The notes: generated by a model from the sequence alone, not told the origin. Shown: positions 28,298-37,898, counted from the stretch's first letter. The stretch is 64,000 bases of DNA from Chitinophagaceae bacterium (GCA_016708765.1 JADJFD010000002.1:124001-188000), one strand, 5' to 3'. Program-made: numbers and translations.

Positions 28298-29674
28298 TTA
28301 AAAGTAAAGATGGGATAAAATCAGATCAGGATAAATTCCAAATACAATTATTAAAACAGCCAATACAACCAATGTCAATTTAAAAGAACGAGAAACTTCA
28401 ATTGGTTGCGCATCACCTTCTTTAAAATACATGGCTTGTATTACTCTGAAATAATAATATACACTGACTGCTGCCATGAGTACCGCAAAAATGACAAGCC
28501 AAAGATTATTACCAGCAACCATGGCTGCTTTCAACATATAGAACTTAGAAAGAAATCCTGCGGTTAGAGGAATACCTGCTAAGGATAATAAAAAGATAGT
28601 CGTAGTAGCCGCTAATAATGGTTGATGTTTTGCAAACCCGTTGAAGCCATCAAACGTATAATCCTTCATCTTGATTAACACAGCAAAGATCCCGATGGTA
28701 GCAAAACTATAAGCAACTGCATAAAGTAACAGACCTTCCTTTGCATCAGTATTCATTGCATACACGGCCATCATCATAAAGCCAGCCTGTGCTATACTTG
28801 AATAAGCAAGCATCCGTTTTACGCTTTGCTGAAACACCGCTGTAATATTTCCTATAAAAAGAGTAGCCACTACAATTAGTGCAACAAATAATTTCCACTC
28901 TGGTCTTAATAATCCAAATGCCTCATCAAACAAGCGAATAAACCCGATGAACACAGCAGCTTTCACAATCGTAGCCATGAAAGATGTAAATACCGTTGGA
29001 GCTCCGTCATAGACATCTGGTGTCCAGAAATGAAATGGTGCTGCAGAAACCTTAAACGACATAGAAAATAACAAAAGCAACATTCCGGTAACTAAAAGTA
29101 AAGATGGCTTGCCTTCAGTAAATATATTGATGCTTGTAGTATCAAAAGTTCCCATGGCACCATAGATTAATGCAATACCCATCAACATTAATCCTGTGGA
29201 GAAAGCACCGAGTAAAAAATACTTTAGCGATGCTTCATTACTTTTCAGATTTCTTTTATCACTTCCTGTTAAAATATAAAGCGGTATAGAAATTATTTCA
29301 ATTCCAAGGAAAAGTATCAGTAATGATTTAAAGGAAGCCGTTAATGTAATTCCGCAAAGAATAAAAAAGATAAGTGTAAAGTACTCGGCATAATTAACGC
29401 CAACCTTTTCCATATCTCTTGCAGAGAGTAGTAAATACAAAAGTGTTGAAGCAAACGCAATTGTAGTAAACAATAATGCAAACCTGTCGAAAACAATCAT
29501 ACCATGTGTATTCACATTAAAGAATACAATGCCGCACATTTCCATGACATTAACCGCCAGCAATAATACCATTCCAGTAATGGCAATATTCCGGATAGCC
29601 GCTTTCTGTTTGAACAGAATGCCACTGAACATTAAAATAACTCCAAGAATTGCCGATAATATTAATGCGTTCAT
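28298..29674 (-). CDS. nuoN: NADH-quinone oxidoreductase subunit N
   Basis: A 458-residue antiporter-like membrane subunit of respiratory complex I with about 14 membrane helices. Visible family segments are LSLAGIPLTAGFLSKFYMLK near 380 and KRMLAYSSIAQAGFMMM near 290, the proton-channel helix with its Lys. Last nuo gene of the cluster, 17 bp after nuoM. Length is normal (family 450-500). Frame intact. Confidence 0.96.
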   Translation of the reverse strand: MNALILSAILGVILMFSGILFKQKAAIRNIAITGMVLLLAVNVMEMCGIVFFNVNTHGMIVFDRFALLFTTIAFASTLLYLLLSARDMEKVGVNYAEYFTLIFFILCGITLTASFKSLLILFLGIEIISIPLYILTGSDKRNLKSNEASLKYFLLGAFSTGLMLMGIALIYGAMGTFDTTSINIFTEGKPSLLLVTGMLLLLFSMSFKVSAAPFHFWTPDVYDGAPTVFTSFMATIVKAAVFIGFIRLFDEAFGLLRPEWKLFVALIVVATLFIGNITAVFQQSVKRMLAYSSIAQAGFMMMAVYAMNTDAKEGLLLYAVAYSFATIGIFAVLIKMKDYTFDGFNGFAKHQPLLAATTTIFLLSLAGIPLTAGFLSKFYMLKAAMVAGNNLWLVIFAVLMAAVSVYYYFRVIQAMYFKEGDAQPIEVSRSFKLTLVVLAVLIIVFGIYPDLILSHLYF

Positions 29675-29691
29675 ATCTTTTCTTTCTTCAT

Positions 29692-31167
29692 TTACTTCAG
29701 CAGAGCTTTCCGTAATATATCAAATTTATCTACAAGTGAATCAGTCGAGCCGCTAGTCAAATCCAAAATTGGTTGCGGATAGATCCCCGCTGCCAATATC
29801 AACACTACAATTATCCCTAAAGCCAGTTTCCCATTTATACTTATGTCACTCACATTTGCAGTAAGTTCATTCACTTCGCCATAAGCAACTTTGCGAATCA
29901 TCCGCAATGTATAAGCTGCGCCAAGAATTATACATACTCCTGCCAAAACTGTGTACCAAACATTATATAGAGTAAAGGAACCAAGCAGTCCATTAAAGAT
30001 CAGGAATTCGCCAACAAATGCATTGGTTAATGGCAACGCAATATTTGCCAGTGCTATGATTACAAAGAATATCGTTAATGCAGGTGCCTTTTGTGCAAGG
30101 CCGCCCAACTCCGACATTTTACGAGTTCCGGTTTTACGTTCAATCCAGTCGACCACAATCCACAAACCAATGATATTAATACCATGGCTGAACATTTGTA
30201 TCATTACACCTTGCATGCCACTTGCATTCTGTGTAAACATACCAGCACATAACAAACCGATGTGTGCAATAGAAGAATAGGCCACCAATCGTTTTAAATC
30301 ATCCTGACGCAAAGCAATTAATGAAGCATATATCATTCCGATGATGGCAATAAGTGTTATAACATCGCCCCAAACAAATGATGCAGTGGATAAAATCGGG
30401 AATAACCAACGAATTAAACCAAACACTCCCATCTTCACCATTACACCACTCAATATCATGGTAGTTGAAGTTGGAGCCTGTTCATATGTATCCGGTTGCC
30501 AAGTATGCACAGGGAAAATTGGCATCTTAACAGCAAAGGCAACAAACATTAACCAGAAAGGAATGCTCTGCTGTTTACTTGTTAGCTTAAGATTATAAAA
30601 TGATTCGATACTAAAGGAATGATCAGGTGTTTGTCCATATAAGTACAAAATACTTATCAGCATTAACAGTGAACCGATAAATGTGTAGATGAAAAACTTA
30701 AATGTAACAGCAACCCGTTTTTCACCACCCCATTGCGAACAAAGAAAGTACATCGGTATCAATGCCAGTTCCCAGAAGAAATAAAACAATAATGCGTCTG
30801 CTGCAAGAAAAACACCCATAATGCCTGCCTGTGCCAATAGCATCAAAGCAAAAAAGTTCTTTGCATTTTTATAGGTCTTATCCCAACCAGCAATAAATAC
30901 AAGTGGGTATGCAATTGTATTTAATAAACAAAGTAATTGTGCCACTCCATCCATCTTCAATGAAAAAGAAGCACCCAGAGAAGGCAACCATTCGCAATGA
31001 TAGTTAAGACTCTTCGTATCATTCATGCAACACAAAGACAAGATGGCAATTGTTAATGTTGCAAATGAGGTAAGCACTGCCCATGTACGAACCAGTTTCT
31101 CATCTTTAATAAAAAAAGCGGCGAGTCCAGTTAATAAAGGGAGTAATATGAGTAATAATGAAATCAT
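29692..31167 (-). CDS. nuoM: NADH-quinone oxidoreductase subunit M
   Basis: A 491-residue antiporter-like proton-pumping subunit of complex I. Visible are FFFWELALIPMYFL (conserved Glu of helix 5), KMPIFPVHTWQPDTYEQAP (Lys of helix 7), LKRLVAYSSIAHIGLLC and MFSHGINIIGLWI. Length is normal. It lies 20 bp after nuoL and 17 bp before nuoN, so the three antiporter subunits are co-transcribed. Frame intact. Confidence 0.96.
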   Translation of the reverse strand: MISLLLILLPLLTGLAAFFIKDEKLVRTWAVLTSFATLTIAILSLCCMNDTKSLNYHCEWLPSLGASFSLKMDGVAQLLCLLNTIAYPLVFIAGWDKTYKNAKNFFALMLLAQAGIMGVFLAADALLFYFFWELALIPMYFLCSQWGGEKRVAVTFKFFIYTFIGSLLMLISILYLYGQTPDHSFSIESFYNLKLTSKQQSIPFWLMFVAFAVKMPIFPVHTWQPDTYEQAPTSTTMILSGVMVKMGVFGLIRWLFPILSTASFVWGDVITLIAIIGMIYASLIALRQDDLKRLVAYSSIAHIGLLCAGMFTQNASGMQGVMIQMFSHGINIIGLWIVVDWIERKTGTRKMSELGGLAQKAPALTIFFVIIALANIALPLTNAFVGEFLIFNGLLGSFTLYNVWYTVLAGVCIILGAAYTLRMIRKVAYGEVNELTANVSDISINGKLALGIIVVLILAAGIYPQPILDLTSGSTDSLVDKFDILRKALLK

Positions 31168-31187
31168 GATATATGCTTACGAAAGAA

Positions 31188-32852
31188 TTATTTTCTTAAA
31201 AAAAATTGTATTACAAATATCAGCACCATGCTGATGACCATTAATAAAACATAATTGCCAACCTGACCACTCTGCACTAATCGTAACTGGCGGCTGCTAT
31301 ACTGCATTAATCTACCAACACCATTCACCATGCCATCTATAACTTTGTTATCAAATACCTGACTAAAGAATGTTCCGGCTTTTTTAATTGGCTTTACAAT
31401 GGCTGCATCATAAATCTCATCAACATACCATTTGTTCTCCAGTACTTTTCCAAAACCAGTTGCTTCGCTTCGCTGATAGTTTCTGAATTTGAACCATGCA
31501 AAAATTATCATGGCAATTACTAATCCGGTTGATAAGCCCATCAGCATATATTCTGTAGCATGCGAAACATGATGCTCCTGTTCTGTAATTACAGGAGATA
31601 AAAATTCGCCCAGTTTATCGCCACCATGCATAAACACTTCTGGTATACCAACAAAACCACCAATGATTGCAAGAATTGCTAATACTATCAATGGAATCGT
31701 CATAGCCGGTGGGCTTTCATGTAAATGATGTTCTTGATCATGAGTGCCTCTGAACTTTCCTGAGAAGGTAATGAACAATAAACGGAACATATAAAATGCT
31801 GTAAGCAATGCTGCAAATAATGCAACGCCATACAACACTGGATTTTTTATAAATGCACTTAACAATATCGCATCTTTAGAAAAGAAGCCACTAAATGGTG
31901 GAATGCCCGCAATAGCAATACATCCAATTAAGAAAGTAATAAAAGTGATTTTTAGTTTTTTTGAAAGCCCACCCATATTGCGAATATCCTGCTCGCCACC
32001 CATTGCATGAATTACACTTAACGAATACAATATATTGCTACGGGCAATCATATAGATACCGGCAGTAACCATCGTAGCAGCATGTATCAATGCAGAAACA
32101 GGTGTAGGACCAGCCATGGCATCCGGCAACCAAGTATATAAAGGTATTTGTGCACTCTTACCAGTAGCACCCACAAATAATAAGATCGTTATAACAGTTA
32201 TATCAAGGCTGCTTAGTTTGGCAATGTTTGCTGCAGTGAAAACTTCATCAAAAGAAACGGTGCTTAGTTTAGCAATAAGCCAGAAGATAGCAATCAAAAA
32301 TGCAAGGTCGCCGATGCGGTTCATAATAAAGGCCTTGCTGGCTGCTTTATTGTACTCATGCTTCTTAAACCAAAATCCTATTAATAAATAAGAACAAAGG
32401 CCAACACCTTCCCAACCAATAAACATCACCACAAAATTGCCACCCATTACAAGCAGCAACATGGAGAATATAAACAAGTTGAGGTAAGAGAAATATCTTC
32501 CGAAGTGTTCACTTTTTTCTTCCTTCATGTACGAAGTAGAGTAAAGATGAATGAGGAAACCGATGCCAGTAATAATTAATAAAAACAGTGAAGAGAGTTG
32601 ATCAATTTTAAATTCAAAAGGAATTTTTAGTTTTCCTACTGATATGAAATCGAAATAATGAGCTGTATGCACATTACCACCTTTCACCTGAAGAAACACC
32701 CAAATGCTTAATGCAAATGAAATAAGAATGCTTCCGCAACCAACAGCACTTATCATTGATTTCGATAAATGCTTTCTTCCCAAACCATTAATCAAAAATC
32801 CAATTAATGGCAGTAAAGGAATTAAATAAACTATTTGTAACACATTCTGCAT
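31188..32852 (-). CDS. nuoL: NADH-quinone oxidoreductase subunit L with an internal in-frame deletion
   Basis: A 554-residue NuoL; the family is normally about 610-640. N-terminal and central segments are present (MFIGWEGVGLCSYLLIGFW, GKSAQIPLYTWLPDAMAGPT, IHAATMVTAGIYMIARS). At residues 271-282 the sequence jumps from RSNILYSL to SVIHAMGG. In other NuoL proteins about 75 residues lie between these points, including the LAYSTxSQxGYM helix and the HAFFKALLF helix with proton-pathway His and Lys residues. The C-terminal lateral helix region is present. The frame is preserved. Either a real 225-bp deletion, which should impair pumping, or an assembly loss near 32018. Confidence 0.92.
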   Translation of the reverse strand: MQNVLQIVYLIPLLPLIGFLINGLGRKHLSKSMISAVGCGSILISFALSIWVFLQVKGGNVHTAHYFDFISVGKLKIPFEFKIDQLSSLFLLIITGIGFLIHLYSTSYMKEEKSEHFGRYFSYLNLFIFSMLLLVMGGNFVVMFIGWEGVGLCSYLLIGFWFKKHEYNKAASKAFIMNRIGDLAFLIAIFWLIAKLSTVSFDEVFTAANIAKLSSLDITVITILLFVGATGKSAQIPLYTWLPDAMAGPTPVSALIHAATMVTAGIYMIARSNILYSLSVIHAMGGEQDIRNMGGLSKKLKITFITFLIGCIAIAGIPPFSGFFSKDAILLSAFIKNPVLYGVALFAALLTAFYMFRLLFITFSGKFRGTHDQEHHLHESPPAMTIPLIVLAILAIIGGFVGIPEVFMHGGDKLGEFLSPVITEQEHHVSHATEYMLMGLSTGLVIAMIIFAWFKFRNYQRSEATGFGKVLENKWYVDEIYDAAIVKPIKKAGTFFSQVFDNKVIDGMVNGVGRLMQYSSRQLRLVQSGQVGNYVLLMVISMVLIFVIQFFLRK

Positions 32853-32859
32853 AATCTAG

Positions 32860-32971
32860 CCTCCCCAACCCCTCCGAAGGAGGGGCTTTTAGAGTCATTT
32901 ATTTATTTATAAAAATATTGTTCAAATTTCATGTAGCTCCGAAAGTCCCCCTTCGGGGGATTTAGGGGGCT
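32860..32971. repeat. Two GC-rich dispersed palindromes between nuoK and nuoL
   Basis: At 32860-32890 the sequence has CCCCTCC-GAA-GGAGGGG with a CCTCCCCAA lead, and the same unit recurs at 48811-48841. At 32944-32971 CCCCC-TTC-GGGGG is followed by ATTTAGGGGGC. Both are of the REP-like type common in Bacteroidota intergenic regions and can form strong RNA hairpins. Confidence 0.8.
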
Positions 32972-32972
32972 A

Positions 32973-33311
32973 TTAATGTTTTAACCGATTCAAGAAATTC
33001 ACATCTACCGAATGTATATTTCTATACATCATTACAATAATGGCCAGCCCAACACTTACTTCTGCAGCAGCCACTACCATTATAAAAAATACAAATAGCT
33101 GTCCGTCTGTTCCGGCGATTGTTGTTGCATCACCTGCCAGCAACGCCGCATTGTGGTGCATTTTCGAAAATGCCACCAATAACAAATTCACTGCATTCAG
33201 CATTAACTCAATGCACATAAAAATGATAATGGCATTACGACGTGTAAGCACACCCACAATACCAATGCAGAACAATGCAAGAGACAGAAATATGTAATAA
33301 TTTATCGGCAT
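32973..33311 (-). CDS. nuoK: NADH-quinone oxidoreductase subunit K
   Basis: A 112-residue membrane subunit of complex I with three helices. The conserved glutamates are in the helices MCIELMLNAVNLLLVAF and VVAAAEVSVGLAIIV, both typical of NuoK proton transfer. Length normal. It lies 68 bp after nuoJ across a spacer with a phased AATT repeat. Confidence 0.96.
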   Translation of the reverse strand: MPINYYIFLSLALFCIGIVGVLTRRNAIIIFMCIELMLNAVNLLLVAFSKMHHNAALLAGDATTIAGTDGQLFVFFIMVVAAAEVSVGLAIIVMMYRNIHSVDVNFLNRLKH

Positions 33312-33379
33312 AAAATCAATTTGTCAATTTGGTAATTATCTGATTTGAAGATGAATTGACACATCTCCAAATTTTCAAA
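33312..33379. repeat. 8-bp phased AATT spacer between nuoJ and nuoK
   Basis: AATT-like tetramers start at 33318, 33326, 33334, 33342 (GATT) and 33350 (GATG), then in a second phase at 33354, 33362 (CATC), 33370 and 33378 (AATC), all 8 bp apart. The spacer upstream of nuoB (43660-43768) has the same period. Confidence 0.65.
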
Positions 33380-33880
33380 TCATTCTTTCTTCCCAATCAC
33401 CACAGCACCTACCATTGCACTCAAAAATAAAATACTGCTTATCTCAAACGGCACTACGTATGTTGTAAATAATTCTTTACCTAAATTCTTAATCAATCCA
33501 ATACCACCAGTGTTTACCAACGCCTGCTGATGTTTAATATCTGTGTCTTTCAAAGCAGCTACCAATACCAGTAACAAACATCCTCCAGCCACTGCTCCGG
33601 CTATCCGCAACCATTTATGCTTTTGTGGTTCTGTTTCTTTGTTTAGGTTCATCAGCATGATTACAAATAGAAACAATACCATAATAGCTCCGGCGTAAAC
33701 GATAATATTTACAATTGCCAGAAACTGTGCATTCAATAAAATATAATGACCGGAAATAGAGAAGAAGGTCAGGATCAACCACAACACACTGTGCACAGGG
33801 TTCTTGCTGCTAATCACCATCAGGGCACTAAAGATTGCCACTATGGAAAGGAACCAAAATAATATTTGTGTAATGCCCAT
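33380..33880 (-). CDS. nuoJ: NADH-quinone oxidoreductase subunit J
   Basis: A 166-residue membrane subunit of complex I with five predicted helices. The conserved helix with VNIIVYAGAIMVLFLFVIML (pi-bulge region of TM3) is present near residues 57-76. Length is normal for Bacteroidota (about 165-175). It starts 14 bp after nuoI. Confidence 0.95.
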   Translation of the reverse strand: MGITQILFWFLSIVAIFSALMVISSKNPVHSVLWLILTFFSISGHYILLNAQFLAIVNIIVYAGAIMVLFLFVIMLMNLNKETEPQKHKWLRIAGAVAGGCLLLVLVAALKDTDIKHQQALVNTGGIGLIKNLGKELFTTYVVPFEISSILFLSAMVGAVVIGKKE

Positions 33881-33894
33881 TTCTCTTTTTGCCG

Positions 33895-34446
33895 TTAGTC
33901 TTTCTTATTAATTTCTACTCTTCCACCTCTTGCTTTTTCATACGCCTCTTTTTCATGTATCGGATGCGGAATCACTAAATCTTCTTTCTTATATATAAAT
34001 CCTTTTCTGCTATAGTTTGCCGGAGCAAATGTTTCGGATAAATAAATCGCATCCTTCGGACAAGCCTCTTCACACAATCCACAGAAAATACAACGCAGCA
34101 TATTGATCTCATACTTAGCTGCATATTTTTCTTCACGGTACAAATGCTCTTCGCCCGGTAAACGTTCTGCCGCTTCCATCGTAATTGCTTCTGCCGGACA
34201 AGCTACCGCACATAATCCGCAAGCTGTACAATTTTCTCTTCCTTCTTCATCCCTGTTCAGCACATGCAATCCTCTGAACACTTTTGCGAAAGTTCGTTTC
34301 TGCTCAGGATATTGTATAGTAGCTTTCTTTTTAAACAGATGGCTTATCGTAATGCCCATGCCTTTCAGAATATTCCAGAGATATATACTCTCCAGAAAAG
34401 TCATCGGACTACGGTCTACCTCTGTTGATCTGTTTGTTAATCGCAT
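33895..34446 (-). CDS. nuoI: NADH-quinone oxidoreductase subunit I (two 4Fe-4S clusters)
   Basis: A 183-residue ferredoxin-like subunit in the peripheral arm, carrying clusters N6a and N6b. The two motifs are CTACGLCAVACP near residue 77 and CIFCGLCEEACP near 117. The first 15 residues (MRLTNRSTEVDRSP) look unusual; the internal Met at residue 15 (MTFLESIYLW, position 34404) may be the true start. Its upstream flank carries a REP-like palindrome and a 332-bp repeat-rich spacer, so it may have a separate promoter from nuoH. Confidence 0.94.
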   Translation of the reverse strand: MRLTNRSTEVDRSPMTFLESIYLWNILKGMGITISHLFKKKATIQYPEQKRTFAKVFRGLHVLNRDEEGRENCTACGLCAVACPAEAITMEAAERLPGEEHLYREEKYAAKYEINMLRCIFCGLCEEACPKDAIYLSETFAPANYSRKGFIYKKEDLVIPHPIHEKEAYEKARGGRVEINKKD

Positions 34447-34778
34447 ACCCCTATCCCCTAAAGGGAGATTATTTTAAATTTTCGCAAATATATATTTATG
34501 TTGCCAACTGTATTACTACTATCATCGTCTGTTGTGTCACTCACTTCATCGTTCGATAATTCTTTTCATCAAAATATGTCCCCTACGGGGTTCTATACAT
34601 TCTTCGATTTCTTTTCTCCGGGTTAAAACCCGGAGTTACCAAAATGTTGTCCCTACGGGACTGTCGATACAACCCTTCTACAAAATGGTTACGCCTAAAT
34701 TAAATCTCATTTCTTTAAAGAACTGTTCAATACAAAATGCCTTCTTCACCTAAGTTCCCCTTTAGGGGACAGGGGCAT
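34447..34778. repeat. Repeat-rich spacer between nuoI and nuoH (no gene)
   Basis: This 332-bp stretch has no coding frame I can support. It holds several palindromes: a CCCCTAAAGGG unit at 34455-34466; CCCC-TAC-GGGG at 34580-34590; the perfect 20-bp CTCCGGGTTAAAACCCGGAG at 34616-34635; GTCCC-TAC-GGGAC at 34649-34661; and TTCCCCTTTAGGGGA at 34755-34769. At 34515-34534 lies a 20-bp unit shared with 42174-42193. The set looks like nested dispersed repeats of REP type. Confidence 0.8.
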
Positions 34779-35830
34779 CTATTTATTCAACCACAACATT
34801 ACTGCTGCTGTAATAATCATATTTATCAATGCCAATGGTATTAATTTTTTCCAACCCAAATCCATCAATTGGTCAAAGCGGAAACGAGGAATCGTCCACC
34901 GTATCCAGATGAATACAAACAGGAAGAAAAATATTTTTGACATCAACACTCCAAAACTTATAAATGTCATCCAGAAAGAACTTAATCCCCAAGATGCTTC
35001 ATTCACAAAAGGAATATCATAACCACCTAAGAAAACCGTTGACATTATCGCAGCACTGATGAACATATTAATGTATTCAGCAAACAAATAGAAACCAAGT
35101 TTCATCGATGAATATTCCTGATGATAACCAAAGTTCAATTCATTCTCCGCTTCCGGCAAATCAAACGGTGTTCTATTACATTCTGCCAAAGCACAAATAA
35201 AGAAAATGATAAATCCAAGTGGTTGGTAAATTACATTCCATCCATTTTGTGCCTGCACAGAAACTATTTCACTCATTTGTAATGACCCTGACATAAATAA
35301 GACAGCAATCAGAGCCATGCCCATTGGCAATTCATACGAAATCATTTGCGAAGCACCACGAATAGCCGCAATTAAAGAGAACTTATTATTAGATGCCCAG
35401 CCGCCAATCATTATTCCGTACACACCAACACTTACAATACTGAACACTAATAAAATTCCCATATCAACATCAGCCACCTGCATTGGAATTACATTTCCAC
35501 CTTTGGTAACAAAAGGTGCTGCCCATGGAATGACAGTACTAGCAACCAACGCAGTTACCATTGCCATAGCAGGTCCAAGAATAAATAAAAACTTACTCGA
35601 TGCTAATGGAATAATTTCTTCTTTGAAAAAAGCTTACCGCCATCCGCTAATGGTTGAAAAATTCCAAAAGGCCCGGCTCTGTTTGGTCCATGACGATCTT
35701 GCAACCAACCTGCTACTTTTCTTTCAGCATATGTAGTGTACATGGCAATAAAGAATGACAGTCCAATAATACCGCCAATCAGCAATGCCTTCTCAAGAAT
35801 CAACCATAAGTCTATAGACATTAAATACAT
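34779..35830 (-). CDS. nuoH: NADH-quinone oxidoreductase subunit H (one frameshift)
   Basis: About 350 residues after joining two frames. The first frame (35830-35603) has MYTTYAERKVAGWLQDRHGP and GPFGIFQPLADGGKLF, the quinone-chamber loop of NuoH. It stops because the T6 run at about 35628-35633 is one T short; adding it continues into FKEEIIPLASSKFLFILGP and the second frame to 34779, which has FDLPEAENELNFGYHQEYSS and IRWTIPRFRFDQLM. NuoH anchors the peripheral arm and forms the quinone site. Gene length and motifs are normal once repaired. Confidence 0.94.
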
Positions 35831-35924
35831 GTTACCCTAAATCCCAAAGGCTTTTTTTATAAAAACTACTCCTTCCCTTTCTTTACTGCTAAAACTATTC
35901 AAATTTATTAACCTATTATTCCCT

Positions 35925-37040
35925 TTAGGGGGTAAATGTTTTACTCGTAGCTGGACCTTCAATCAAACTTAAATCAATCGAAGGATCATTTACACCACTT
36001 ACATCATGTATATCCATCAGTAACTTTGGATCTCTACCACCCATTACTTCTGCAATCGTTTCTTTCGGCATCACCAATCCATTATACTTGTTCTGTGCTA
36101 TTACTGAATGGCGATTAATATTTGTTACGCCTTCAATAACCCAATCACTTGTTTTCTTTTTATCAAAACGACAAGTATTGCATATCCAACCTGGTTTGTC
36201 TTCATAGCTCTGCACTTCGCCCCACTCATCTCTTCTTGATGTAACTCTCATCACTTCATCGCCCCGATTCCACAATGTTACTTTTCCGCAGCATGTCGGA
36301 CAATCACGGTGAGCATCTACAGGTTTTGTAAACCAAACTCTATTTTTAAATCGAAAAGTTTTATCGGTTAATGCACCAACCGGGCAAACATCAATCACAT
36401 TACCGCTGAAATCATTATCAATTGCCTTGGAAATATATGTTGATATCTCAGCATGATCGCCTCTGTCCAGAATGCCATGCACTCTTTTATCGGTTAACTG
36501 ATCAGCAACATAGACACAACGATAACAAAGTATACACCTTGTCATGTGTAATTGTATGTATGGACCAATATCTTCTTTCTCAAATATTCTTTTTTTGAAT
36601 TCGAAACGGGTTCCTTCTGTACCATGGTCGTAGCTCAGATCCTGTAAATAACATTCGCCTGCCTGATCACATATTGGACAATCTAAAGGATGATTCAGTA
36701 ATAAAAATTCTACTACACCATTTCTTGCATCCATTACTCTTTCGCTTGTAATATTTTTTACCACCATGCCATCCATTACAGTTGTGCGGCAACTTGCCAT
36801 CAACTTCGGCATTGGCCTTGGGTCTTTTTCAGAACCTTGTGCCACTTCAACAAGACAGGTACGACATTTACCACCGCTACCTTCCAGTTTACTATAATAA
36901 CACATAGCAGGCGGCGTAACATCACCACCTATCTGCCTTGCAGCATTTAGTATAGTAGTACCCGGCGCCACTTCGACAGTTATATTGTCGATAGTAACTT
37001 TAAAATTTGCAGGTGCTACATTTTTTACTTCCTCAGCCAT
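35925..37040 (-). CDS. nuoG: NADH-quinone oxidoreductase subunit G (short Bacteroidota form)
   Basis: A 371-residue protein with the Fe-S part of NuoG: 2Fe-2S motif CYYSKLEGSGGKCRTC plus ASC (about residues 48-90), the His/Cys motif HPLDCPICDQAGECYLQD, then a 4Fe-4S set CILCYRC with VCPVGAL, and CPTC/CNTC pairs near 245 and 283. The long molybdopterin-like domain of E. coli NuoG is absent, as in many Bacteroidota. Its stop codon lies inside a CCCCCTAAAGGG palindrome (35919-35937), so the repeat has replaced the original end. It follows the outer-membrane-like gene by 9 bp. Confidence 0.93.
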   Translation of the reverse strand: MAEEVKNVAPANFKVTIDNITVEVAPGTTILNAARQIGGDVTPPAMCYYSKLEGSGGKCRTCLVEVAQGSEKDPRPMPKLMASCRTTVMDGMVVKNITSERVMDARNGVVEFLLLNHPLDCPICDQAGECYLQDLSYDHGTEGTRFEFKKRIFEKEDIGPYIQLHMTRCILCYRCVYVADQLTDKRVHGILDRGDHAEISTYISKAIDNDFSGNVIDVCPVGALTDKTFRFKNRVWFTKPVDAHRDCPTCCGKVTLWNRGDEVMRVTSRRDEWGEVQSYEDKPGWICNTCRFDKKKTSDWVIEGVTNINRHSVIAQNKYNGLVMPKETIAEVMGGRDPKLLMDIHDVSGVNDPSIDLSLIEGPATSKTFTP

Positions 37041-37049
37041 TATTACCTG

Positions 37050-37898
37050 TTATTTACTTTTAATCTCTTTCTTTTTTCCGTTGAGGGAAAATGTTCCCCC
37101 AATCATGCCATCTAATGCAGTAAAAAAGAATGCTTGTTTTGCTGTTCCATTAATTCCTTTTTTGTGCAAATTAATATCTGGCATATTTATATACCCATAT
37201 TTATTCTCAAACTTTATAACGAGATGCTTGAAAAATGTCAGTTGTAATCCTATTTTACTATTCACACCAAATCCAGCAACATGAAATTCATCGTTTCTCT
37301 CATAGTCCAACAACTTTGCATCTGTTCTTGGCATCATAAATCCAATACCACCGCCAGCTAATCCTAGTACAATAAATTTATTATTCTCACTCTGATAAAT
37401 CTTCATGTACTTCTCTACTTCTACGTTTATATAATTCAACCCGTCTGTATGCTCAAAGGTTAAAAAATCTTCTGTCAACACTTTATCGCCATTATAAGAA
37501 CCTTTATAAGAACCGTTTCTGTCAATATTGCCTGTCATTTTCACAGTCTGATCTTGATCCATTACATATTTCATATGATCAAAACCAAGAGTGAGTGCTA
37601 AATCTTTTTTAATAAAATAACCCATTCTGAAATTCGTCTGTGGAATGGTAATCCTGTCAATTTTTAAATAATTATGATAGCTGAAAGCTGTTGGTCTGTC
37701 ATGAGCTTTTACTTTAGCCAATTCAAAATTATAATCATCACCTTTAAAGCTTATGTTACTTTTAGTGTAATAAGCTCTGTTCCATCCCCACAAAATATAA
37801 ACCTGCCCTTTATCTGTATTAGAATAAGGGTTTGCATTCTGCGAAAAACCAGTTTCCGCAAACAGACAAAAAAATAATATGGTTATTACTTTATTCAT
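37050..37898 (-). CDS. Outer-membrane-like secreted protein inside the nuo cluster
   Basis: A 282-residue protein with a signal peptide (VITILFFCLFAETGFSQ) and a sequence rich in alternating hydrophobic/aromatic strands (YILWGWNRAYYTKS, FRMGYFIKKDLALTLGFDHM, FVLGLAGGGIGFMMP, LVIKFENKYGYINMP), which suggests a small beta-barrel. It overlaps the nuoF stop by 8 bp and ends 9 bp before nuoG, so it is co-transcribed and probably translationally coupled. No known complex I role. I do not recognise a specific family. Confidence 0.8.
   Translation of the reverse strand: MNKVITILFFCLFAETGFSQNANPYSNTDKGQVYILWGWNRAYYTKSNISFKGDDYNFELAKVKAHDRPTAFSYHNYLKIDRITIPQTNFRMGYFIKKDLALTLGFDHMKYVMDQDQTVKMTGNIDRNGSYKGSYNGDKVLTEDFLTFEHTDGLNYINVEVEKYMKIYQSENNKFIVLGLAGGGIGFMMPRTDAKLLDYERNDEFHVAGFGVNSKIGLQLTFFKHLVIKFENKYGYINMPDINLHKKGINGTAKQAFFFTALDGMIGGTFSLNGKKKEIKSK

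Noticed and set aside
35925..37040. Truncated nuoG
   Set aside because: A short NuoG without the molybdopterin-like domain is usual in Bacteroidota and all Fe-S motifs are present.
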